NCBI GenBank assembly: GCA_903813345.2
Contig: CAIIXF020000012.1
Coordinates: forward strand, 33,988,572 to 34,052,571
Source: Owenia fusiformis
Lineage: Eukaryota > Annelida > Polychaeta > Sabellida > Oweniidae
Direction of reading: 5' to 3'
Length of the DNA stretch: 64,000 bases
In this document: piece by piece, positions 49,149-61,100 of the stretch
Layout: each line of letters begins with the position of its first letter
How positions within the stretch are numbered: position 1 is the first letter of the stretch
Translations under genes and position numbers: made by a program
The notes under the pieces: model-generated
What the model saw: the letters and a program-made list of their open reading frames with translations, nothing else
What the model was told of the DNA's origin: nothing
Databases searched by the model: none

Positions 49149-52100
49149 CTAAAAGAGACAATCCATTTTGCATTAGGCCAAGTTAATTGTGTTCAAGATG
49201 CCAAGTTAGAAAACACCGTCTTTCAAGATTTGTAATACAATTTTGATAACTTCAGATGGAGCTCTTTATGTCAAAGGTTTTATTTGTGTGTCTTTCTTAC
49301 CTTTATGTCAAAGGCTTTATTTGTGTGTCTTTCTTACCTTCGTGTCCTCCACCATTCGACTCCACAAGAGTCACTTTGACGTCATCAATAGCAAAGTCTG
49401 ATGAGTACGAAACCCCGTTAAGGATTACTTGAAAGCGCACTGAGCTAGTTCCTCTAGGTAATAATTCAATGACTTCCATCCACTCGTCCCTACTTTCATC
49501 GGTTCGGCCTGGACAATCAAGAAACGTGGAATATAGATCTCATACAAATTTTATGACAAACATTTGATGGTTTTAACCCTAATGTCTACTGGGTTCAATC
49601 CGTCCCCCCCCCTCTCGATTTTTTCAAGAGTACTTCTTGCAATTTTTGCGCCTCTTTCTTTTGGCACAAAAAAATTATTGTGAAAGAAAACTGACTACTT
49701 ATCACAAAATTTCAAAAATGTACAGCCCCTAGGTCACATTGACCTCGATTTGACCTATGTTGACCTAGTTTTTAAAAACAAAACTTTTCGAAGAGGTTAT
49801 TGACAATACAAACAATAATGAAACCAGACAAATAATAAAAAATATCGCAGAGGGGGGGGGGGGCGACTTAGTGTATAAAAAGTTGCAGACATAAGGGTAA
49901 ATGCACTCAAATTAACATCAAGAATAGCATCTTTAGATTATTGCTTATGTTACTCACTGTCGAACACCACTCACTAACTTTTCAAATAACACCACTCACT
50001 AACTTTTCAAATAACACCACTCACTAACTTATCAAATAACACCACTCACTAACTTTTCAAATAATACCCTAACAAAAAGTCATTAATTCTCGGGTCGGAA
50101 GGTATCGGATCGGGTCACAAACAACTACTTACCAATTTCGGGTCATGTCAAAACAATAGGGAATATCATAAGTTATCGTAAAATTTATTATGTTTCCCGC
50201 AAACTTTTGGCTTGTCTATTTCTTGATTACGTATAAATTACGAAAGGGAAATAGTTTACGGTTCTTCCCGAATGATTAAATGCTTAGTATCCATCATTTC
50301 CCTTTATTAAATTATAATATGCAGGCTTAAACAGCAAGTCAAAAAAAATTTTCTTCTGACTTGACACGGAATGACAGACCCGACCAAAAAAATATCCGAT
50401 ATGTGACACTCCTATAAAACATTTTCAAAATGGTTACTCACTAGTCTAATTGTCATCAGACAATGTAATATGCTTCTAAGTAGGCACATATAAAATTTCA
50501 ACAAAATCGCACACGCATACATGTAAATGGTGGCCATTTTTTCAAAATGGCCGACCACTCCCCAAAGTGGTTTCGCGGTTATCTTAAAAAATGTAAAAAA
50601 GTGTCATTAGACAGTGTACCATGCTTATAGTATTCACATACCGGATATGAACAAAATCGCTCCACTACTTTTCGAGTTACAGCAAAAATCGTAAAATAGC
50701 CATTTCTCAAGATGGCTGCCATGTGCTTCTTACATTATTAATGTCCTATATAATTTTTCACGTATAAAACATATTGCTATTACAGTTTAACATATTGCAC
50801 CTAAAATACTGTAAAATAGGCGCTAAAATGGCCGCCATTTTGAAACGAGCGGTCCTTTTGAAAATTGGCTTTCGAACAGAACTTCTACCCCCCATAGGGC
50901 ATATGTGTACGAAATATGAACAAAATCTGGCCAATGTTATTCGAGTTAACCCAGACAGACGGACGGGGGCATTCCCTATATGCATCAGACCTTCGTTCGA
51001 TTGGATAATTATTTCTGTAAACATTACATTTAAATGTAAGTTATGATGTATGAGTATTTTACTCAAATACTATATGCAAAATGTTTGTAAATTATGTATT
51101 TTAAATCTGTAAAAGAATGTGAGCAATCATTTGAGCAATAACACTGTTACTTCTTTCTCCACGTCATGGATGTCCCTCAATATGTGACATTCTATACATT
51201 ATACGGTCAAGTACATGGTCAAGGATGTTAATGGGTTGTTCATGAGTTTATCAGTTTCGTTGGTTTATATGTAGTTTTCCTCAGTGGCTTCTTATTCGGT
51301 ATTCAATAATGTGGTTAAAACACACACCAATGTGATTATTATATTGCCTTATGTTTTATAAGAACCGTACAATTATCTACAATTATTGAAAATTATTTAC
51401 CATCAAAAATAAAGATTTGGGCGTTGGACGGTTGTGCAGTAACCTTGAGTATCCCTAGTTGTTGTCCAAAGGCATGATAATAGAAGATCAGTGTCTTTTC
51501 ACCGCCGATGGAAAACCTTGGAGTATCTATCGTTGCATTGCCTTGACCCTCTAGCAGGGCTAGGGTGTTATTAGTTGATGCCTCGACAAACATGAATGTA
51601 TCTGCGTATGTGTTAGAACATATTTAATCATTAGATTGTAATCTACATGTATAGACCATGGTATGAAATTCCCAGGACGCCTGATTAAGGAGCTGGTAAC
51701 GCAATATAGTGCGGCGATATTTGACCTGATATTTACATACCAACACATGTCCAGTATTGTTTTCTTATTATATAAGTTTAATATGCTTCGAGCTGTTTGG
51801 CTGAATTATGTGTTAATTTGATGCTGTTTTTCTTTACAAAAAATTACGTAATCAGCAAAACAACATTTAGAATATTTTTTTCAATACTGGTGATGTAAAT
51901 GGTAACGATGATCGTTTTTATATAAGAATGAAATATGCTAAAATTATTGTAATTTTTCGAAAATGGGTCTTAATGCGTTTTGAGATATGGACTGCAACCG
52001 TCAGGGGTCAACTATCAATAAAGGGGGCATATTGTTCTTCATTGTTTAACTGTGGCTTCGGCTAAAATTATTTTGCCCCCAGCTGGATATTACTCAGTTG

Positions 52101-55100
52101 TCTATAAAACAACCACCAAGACCTGGTCAAATTTATGAAAATGGTTTTGATTTTCACCAAAAATCTACTGATAACCAGCAGTTATGTCTAAGAATATATT
52201 ACCATCAGAAAATCTGATGATATGCAGCAGTAACGTCGTGAGAGAAATGTAAGGCGTTTGATTGCATATGACTCCAGGCGATGATAGGTATAAATTCTTT
52301 GAAAAAATTTTGAAATAATAAAACTTATATATTTGAAATTATGATTTTTTGAAAATAATTTACACAATCTGCTTGACCAATATTTGAAAAATGTACATTT
52401 ATACAATTACACCAATTTACTACTAGAAATTACATAGAAATTAGAATTAGGTTTGACACAATGATTTATTTATTTCCAATTTATTGTAAATATGCTTACT
52501 TCAACGTTTTGCGTCTTATAAAATACGTAAAAATTCGAATGAAAGTATTTACGTTTTAGACCCCTTGTAATGAGAGGAATATTTCGACCCAAATTTTTTT
52601 CAGCAAACGGCATTTTAATAGAATCAAGACATATGGATCTCCTAAAATATTGGTTCAAATGTTGCTGCACTATATTGTGTTACGGATTCTTCATATTCCG
52701 GAGTCATACCATGGACTACTTTATGAAGTTTTAGCTGTTATATTTTAGTAGACGTAAAAGATTACCCGCCGAGTATACGATTCATAGAAACTTTTTCAGC
52801 AAACGGCATTTCAATAGAATCAAGACATACGGATCTCCTTAAATATTGGATCAAATGTTGCTGCACTATATTGTGTTACAGATTCTTCATATTCCGGAGT
52901 CATACCATGGACTATGAAGTTTTAGCTGTTATATTTTAGTAGACATATACTATTACCCGCCAAGTATACAATTCATAGAAACTTGTGTTTTGGTTATATT
53001 GTTCATGTGTTTAAATATATTTCTCGCAGCCTTGAATATGAAACCTCTGGTCAAGGTAAGGATTAAAATGTGGATTGGATCGAGTGGTTTGGACTCATGT
53101 AAAAGGTGGTTTGAATTGGGATTCTGCAAAATATGGGATTTCCATAGTTTAAAGCTTGAATTAAATATTATGCTGAACAGATCGTGCATATAAGTAAATT
53201 CATTCTTATGTTTCTTGTGTGAAAGAGTGTAAAATACATGAATATATTGCATCAATAACTGAGATATTAAGAAAGTTTGTCAAGGCATCACTTTAATACG
53301 AAAATATCCATGATTTATTCAAAAGTAAACAATAAATACACCATTTCATACAAGTTTTTCACAAAGTACATACTTTATCTACAAAGGAAATCATAATATT
53401 GTAATAATTGAAAAGAATATACCAAAACTAAATGGTAACATTATTGAGTCACTCGGGTGTATCAACTTCGTTCTGATGCATTCATCTGATGCTGATTATC
53501 TAAAAGTAAACTGAAAATATAATTTCTCAGTATTCCAGTAATCAATATTTTCAAGTTATTTTAGAGGAATATCAATGGAAAAAAAAATATATATATATTT
53601 TGAAGATTCCCGATCCAATCCACCTTTTACATGACTCCAATCCACTCGATGCAATCCATCTTTTAATACTTACCCTGGCCAAATATGAGGTTTCTTGAAT
53701 GTCCCTCTGTCTGTCCTCTATTATTTGCCAATTTGACGTCAGAATTATTTTAATTTGGATAATTCAGAGAACGTTGGCTTAGGGTCCAAAAACGGGAGTT
53801 TAAAAATCACAAAATTATTGATCCGATTTGCGTATGTGTAATTGATCTTTGACAAAAAACAACAAATTCCATTGCTAAATTGTTAAACAAGATCAGTTAC
53901 CTTATCAAATAATCCCAGTTATACTCACCACCACTGTGACCCCCACTTTGAGGCCCTGTCGTAGAAGATGGTGTTGTACCACTATCGCTCCTTTCCCAAT
54001 CTCTTTGGTCGTCGTGCCGTTGTACGAACCCACAGAGGTTTATAGCATCAAAGTTGCAATTTACCAATGTTCTTTCTACAGATGATAATTGACATAATGC
54101 AAATGAGTACTTAAACACACTGAATCACTGGATTTTAAAGTAATATAATTTATAAGTCTTCACATCGTACACCTCTCCCCTTAATAGAAATATTTTGTTT
54201 TAAGCTAGCTTACAAAAGTCATTTACATTATATACAGTGTGTCACAAAAAAAGAAAACCAGCAATAGATTGCTTATTTCTCAAATATAAATAATAATAGG
54301 AACATTTCACAGCTACCATCCTGATAGGTTATGATGTCCTTTTTCTTATGATACCAAAGGCGTTTATTTTTTCACGGACGACTGAGTTCTAAGAGATTTA
54401 AGTGACCATGTCAGAAATTGGTTTGTGCCAAATTTTCTGTCATGAATGGCTGAACAATGAGGGATTAAAATGGCTATGCAAGACCATGTCCTATTCGAAA
54501 TACACATTTCTGAACAAGCATTCAACATAGCAAGTTCATACAGCTGACCCAAGATCAAAGAGTATAGTAAGTGGGAGCCTTCAGCAGGTTGCTGATCAGT
54601 TTAGAGTACGCTTCCCAGATAGAAATGTACCTGCTAAGTCGACAATCTGGAAGAATATCAAGAAGTATCAGAGAGAAGGAACGAGTCTCAATCTCAACAA
54701 GGGACGTTCTGGAAGAAGAAGAACAGCTCGGTCTGATGAACACATCAGGATTGTCCAAGACCAGCTCGAAAGGAACCCCCACATCTCTACCAGAAGAAAT
54801 GGTGTAGGAATTCCACACACTTCGTTTAACAGAACAGACATTAGATGGTACCCATATTAACCTCAAAGGCATCACCAACTTCTTGATGCAGATCTACCAA
54901 GACGACTTCAGTTTTGCCGTTGGCTGATCGTTCAAAATTGCTTGTTTTTGGATAACTTGGTCATCGGGGATGAAGCCTCCTTTTTTATGAATGGGAGAGT
55001 CAACACCCAAAATGTCAGAGAGTATGCACCACTGCATGAACCACCAGCCTTCAACTATGATGTTAACATGAGTAGAGAGAAGATCTCCCTTTGGATCGGG

Positions 55101-58100
55101 CTTTGTGGAAATGGGACACTCATCGGACCATGTTTCTTCAATGGCAACCTAAACGGAGAAGATTTCCTAAGAATGATCAACGATGAAATTGTAACAGAGC
55201 TGCAGGAGCACAACAGCAATGGGGTGGTGTATTCAGAAGACTGTGGTGGGCCCAGGACGGTGCTCCTCCTCATTGTCGGATTATCGTTCGGGACAGATTA
55301 AGGGCGCTGTTCAACGAAAGAGTGATTGCCTTGAACCACGAGATTGAGTGGCCACTGAGATCCCCAGACCTGACACCCTGCGACTTCTTCCTTTGGGGTT
55401 ATCTCAAGGGTAAAGTCTTCACAACACCACCAAGAGACGTTGATGATCTAAGGGCCAGGATTGTCGCAGCAGTGGAGGATCTAAGGGGACAGAGAGACAT
55501 CATCAGGGATGCAGTACGTGCGATGAGATCAAGGGCAGACATTTGCATTGAAAGGAATGGGGGTCATATTGAATCAATATATTGAATGGACATTGGGATT
55601 TAAAAGGGGTGTTAAATATGATATGTTTAATTTTAATTGGAATAAATGAGTAAATGAGTGATATCCTGATGTTTGTTGTTACTTATCACTTTGTTATGAT
55701 GATGAAATTGACTTGGCTGAAGGTGGTACAAACTCATTTCTGACATGGTCACTTAAATCCCTTATAACTCAGTCATCCGTGAAGGAAAATAGACAACTTT
55801 GGTATCATAAGAAAAAGGACATCATAATGTATCAGATGGTAGCTGTATAATGCTGTAACCTGTATAATAGATAAATTATTACAACAAGTCATATTTAAAC
55901 AGTGACATCGCCTCTTTAGTCTTCTATGTACATTAGATGATAAAATGGTAGTTTAAACTGTTCTACAATGAATTGTAAAATACCAAGACCAAAAAAACAG
56001 ACAGTCTCTTGACTCATTTTGAACCTTGAATCATTGTGAGAGTTAAAATCTGTTTTTTCTTACCTTTATCTTCACCGCCTCTATCATCGTTACTGGTCAC
56101 CTTTACATCATCAATCGCAAAGTCTGAAGAGTAACGTTTTAGACCTGCCGAAAGTTTCACTTTAAATAATACTGATGTCGTACCGCTGGGTAATTGTTCT
56201 GTTACTTCAGTCCAGTCGGAGATACTTTGGTCTACTTTACCTTTATAGAATCAAACGAAAATTCATGAAGTATTTAAATTTACATGTTATCACCAAAGGG
56301 CATGATGATGTCAATAGAAAGACATTTGTTTGAGATAGACATTATCAATCTTTTGATTGCCGTTTTCATAAAAATAAGATGGCAAAGAGTCCAAAATAGT
56401 CTCAAAAATTACGTGTAATGGCTACAGACAAATCATTTGTGGATCTAATTACCAAGAAACCATACCCTGCGTGCAGAGTCTAGTTAAACTACGAAGCTCT
56501 CTTTTAAGAAGTGAAGTCAAACGAATGCAAAGGGTAAAGAAACCAAGAATTTAAACAGGCGAGACAGAGACCACGTCATTTCTTTACCATGAAATATGAA
56601 TACTTGGCTGCCAGATGGCTGGGCTGTAACAGTGAAGATTCCCATATTTTCACCCATGGCATGGTAAAGGAAGCGCAGAGTTTTTGTTCCGCTACTATAA
56701 AACTTCGGAGTCTCTATCACTGCCGTGGCATTATCTGGAGCTGGATTCGAAGCTTCCACATAGACGAACGTATCTACAGGTATATTTAAATGACTTTGAT
56801 GTAACATTATTTCAATGTTGCATACACGCATGTAGAGATAGATTCAATATATCCTCTGGGCCAAAATACTGTTCTATGATCAATATATCGTTGTTTTAAT
56901 TGTGTTTAACCTCTTGAATCCCAGGCTCTAAAATCGGTTGAAACCAGAGAATTTTTCATTTTTGCAACCTTTTGAGATTTTCTATCTATTCAACTTTAGA
57001 TGCTCAACCTAGTACAATGAGATGGCAGAGATCATTTCTACACATTTCAAAAAACAATTTTAGGTAAATTTGATGAAAATTGTTCAAATAAGAGCAATTT
57101 TAGTGAAAAGTTTTAAGACAGATTTTCTCGTCAATCTGGGTTTCAAGGTCATTTCTGAGATGACGAGAAATTCGTCACACATGGAAGTCAAGAGGTTAAT
57201 CAAAAATCGATTTCGATCAAGATATTGATTATAATATTTTAGCAAAATATTGAATTGTCCCCTATGTATCTACTTATAACAAGTTAAACATCTTCATCGA
57301 AATACTCATACTCACTTCCACTATTACCCCCATATAAGGGACCAGTTCCAATAGATGGTGTTTTGCCATCCGTGTTCCTTACCCAATCAATGTCGTCGTT
57401 TGAATATTGGAAGAACCCACACAAATCACTAGCAAAATTGCAGTCTAGCAATGTTGTCTCTGAAACCAATCAGAGTGTAAACACAAAAAGTTAAAAATTT
57501 AGACCGGTGGCAAGATATCGCACTGAAAGATGCATTATACCATAGGTTTCTCGGCCAGACAATCAATGATGTCCCTTTGTTATTGCTTATACAATATCTC
57601 ACAAACTATGGATATATCTTATGGGTATAGTATTGCCGAAATATTGAAATAATCAACACTCTACTATATCTAACCCCTAGAAATGCATAAGATATTCTGT
57701 TTGTCTAATTGTATCGTTAAGTATATTTTTGCAAGTACCTTATTAACATCTATCAGTCTTCTGCTCATTAACACTAAATGGTATACTTAGGTGGTTCAAA
57801 AAGTTTTTCAGTTGATGCCATAACTTCAAGGAAAATAGGACTTTTGCAATGAAACTTGGTACACATATCTGTTATATATATTTACACATTATATGGTAAA
57901 ATTTGGGACCTCAATTTTGATTGGTTCTTGAGATATGGTTGCTATGGTAACCAGAGTGGTGGGTACCATGTTCAACCCGAAATTACGTTTTTCCAAATAG
58001 TTTTTTTTAGTTTATTTTGTAAGATTTATAAAGTTCACTTTAACTTTTCCAACTTTTGAATTTGGTGGCAAGAATAGTTTGCAGAATAGTTTGAAGGTCC

Positions 58101-61100
58101 TGCAGATCCTATAGCTCCTTTTGGGATTTTGCCCCATGAAGTCCGTGGGACTCCATGGGACTCCGTGGGATTTTGCCCCATCTTGCCCCACGAGGTCCCA
58201 TGAGGTCCCATGAAGTCCCACGTGGGACTCGGTGGGACTCGATGGGGCAAGATGGGGCAAAATCCCACGGAGTCCCATGGGGTCCCATCGAGAATGAACA
58301 TGTTCATTCTTTCCATGGGGTATCGTGGGATTTTCGATCATATGACGTGTTGTGTGAAGCCCAACATACACCAATGGGGCACGGTGGGATTTGATGGGAC
58401 TCCATGGGGCTTGATGGGACTCCATAGGGCACGATGGGGCAAAGTCATCAAGGTCCCATGGGACTTCGTGGGATTCGATGGGGCAAATTGGGACTCGATG
58501 GGGCAAGTGGGATTTTGCCCCATTGGTGTATACCGGGCTTTAGTAGCCAATTAGAATACCGGAATTTAGGGGTTTGGTCAGCAGAGGCTATCATGAACAA
58601 CATGGAGGATTAGGTTGAATATTTGTGCGGCTAAATTGTCTAAAATGGTGGACTAAAAGTCCAGTTAGGATAGCTATTTTAGGATATATATCTACATGAA
58701 GGTAGCAAGAATGTTATGTTTAGGTAAGAGTATCTTGATGTGAAGGATATTTTCAGTTTCAGCAGCTTAGTTTAACATGTGATTTTCTCGCTAGATAGAT
58801 TTTAAAGATCAATCTGTCACTTCAATTTCTGTTTCTGTGACATGTAAACACCACTTTTTGAGCATTATTTTAGGATCTGTATAGCATCTCAATTTAATAA
58901 CCTGTGAAATATATGGGTTATGATTTGTATTTGAAGTGCAACAGGCATTGTTACTTTTGAGCCTGATTTGAACATAGTTGAAGATAGATGGCATACCAGA
59001 TTGTTATGATTTTGTAAGGTCAGTTAGTACATGTAGCAGATATATGTAGGCCCAGAGAATAAGTATAGTGAGATTGAAAACTGCATAATTGTTATTCAAG
59101 GTAGTGTCTTGTTTGTGTAAGGAAAGATGTACATGTACTTTTAACTAGATATTTGAAGATAGGTGGCAGAGTATTCTGTTGTTGCTATTTGTAAGGCATT
59201 CACATGTAGAGAGTGTTTGCATATATATAAGGTCAAGTTGGTGCATCGTTAATAAGATTGACAACTGTTTTTGAAGTTATTACAGTATCTTATTTGAGAC
59301 AACATGTCTGATACAATTCTGTAGACCTTATTGTAAATATTCATCATTGTACATATTTCATATTATTTTAGTAGTTATAATACAGTTACATAATATATAT
59401 ATAATCAAATCATATTCTTTTGTGCTATCATGTATGGTGTAGGACAATTTGATAATCAGTAAGATTAAAATTCATAACAACCAACACACTTCCTAGTCTA
59501 GGACATACGATACCATAGTATTTTTAACACCTTGTATTTTTATTACGTCACGGCTAGGCGAGTGTGACCCCGGTTCTTACAATTTCAATTAGGTGATAAG
59601 AAATTACTGAAAAATATTGTGGGGATTTCGGAAAAAGTGTGAACATCTGGCGTTTGGTTAATCCCGTCATTACCGGAAGTGGTGATGTTCCTTGTGTGTG
59701 AACTCCGCGGAATCTTAATCAAAGGAGCAATCTCGGGTTAAAACTTAACCATAACTTGAGGAAACCTCCCGTAGTATCAGGCGATCTTGATCATCCCGTT
59801 CAGTACACACTCCAGTGTGGAGCTGAGAGAGCTGGGAATTGAGGAGATCTTCTGAGGCAGAGTTTCCCCAAGAGTGGCAGAGACCTCTTAGTGTGGAGCT
59901 GAGAGAGCCGGGAATTGAGGAGATATTCTGAGGCAGAGTTTCCCCGAGAGTGGCAGAGACATCATGGAGTGGAGACAGTCCTCATAGAGACATAGAGAAG
60001 AATGTGGAGACAGTTTTCCTGGAAAGAGAACCGGAGAGACGATAGCCGGAGTGGAAACGTATCCCGGAGTTGAAGAATCCTCCTGGCGCTGGGGAGAGGC
60101 ATTCCAGAGTTGGAGAATTCGTCATGGAAAGGTAGAGAGAAGAGCGAGCTGAAAGATCAGAAGTAGAAGTAGTAGAAACAGAGAGAAAAAAGAGACACGC
60201 TACCACAGTTAGAGATATGAGGAGAGAGAGAGTTACACTACAACATTTAGAGACCATTAAAAATAATTCAAATACATTTTTATAGTTCAAGATGTGTCAT
60301 TTACTGTAATTTATCTGTAGTTCAATATATGTGCTAAACTGAACCAATGATGTCACATGTAAAATAATTTAAATGCTAATTTCTATATCGGTGGGAGTTC
60401 AGACTCAACTACCTTGGCTAGATGCCAAAAACATGTTACAAACAAATTCCGAAAATATACGATTTTTATAGTGCTACGAGTACTAAGCAATATCATATGT
60501 GCAAATGGAATTCAAACGTTTTTATAAATTTCACAATTTGTTACAAATGCTTTCAAGTATGTTGAGTTAGCAATTGATTTATTATTTCAAAACATAGCTG
60601 CATATCATATTTTAAAAAGAGTTTGTAAAGCCATTGTGTCGTAACTGGGGAATCCAGGACCTCGGCAATGTTGTAGTCTAGAGGGCGTAACGAGCTATTT
60701 AAGAAACCATAAATATAAATCTCACAAATCAAAACACTTTAGAATTACTAAGAAAAAACATCCCGCTTTTGGAAAATTGGGTGTTATCGTCAGTTTTCTA
60801 GACATACACAAAGAAATGTTGTTACAGTTACGCGGTCACCCATTGATTATTTTATATGTACCTTGTGTAATTAACTATAATATTAAGGTATAATTGAATT
60901 GAATTGAAAATGCTATATATTTATGGTATTTGCGATACGGGAGAATATGCCATACTAACCTTACTGCCATACTAAATATGGCATAAACCGCAGGTGAGTA
61001 TGGTATATTCCACAAGTGAATATGCGATACAATGAATTCACCATTATTTTTTCTAATTGAAACCTTTAATACTGACGTGGCTTTACTCATTCCGTTTTTA

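Noticed and set aside
51000-51070. Coding frames over 50758-51066 on both strands
   Set aside because: They overlap the ATGGCCGCCATTTT repeat and have no splice or motif support.
58012-58506. 164-codon minus frame and overlapping frames
   Set aside because: All arise from GTCCCA/TGGGGCA words; residues are repetitive and the frames overlap on both strands.
59982-60290. 102-codon minus frame rich in Leu and Ser
   Set aside because: It is the complement of the purine-rich tract and has no splice context or motif.
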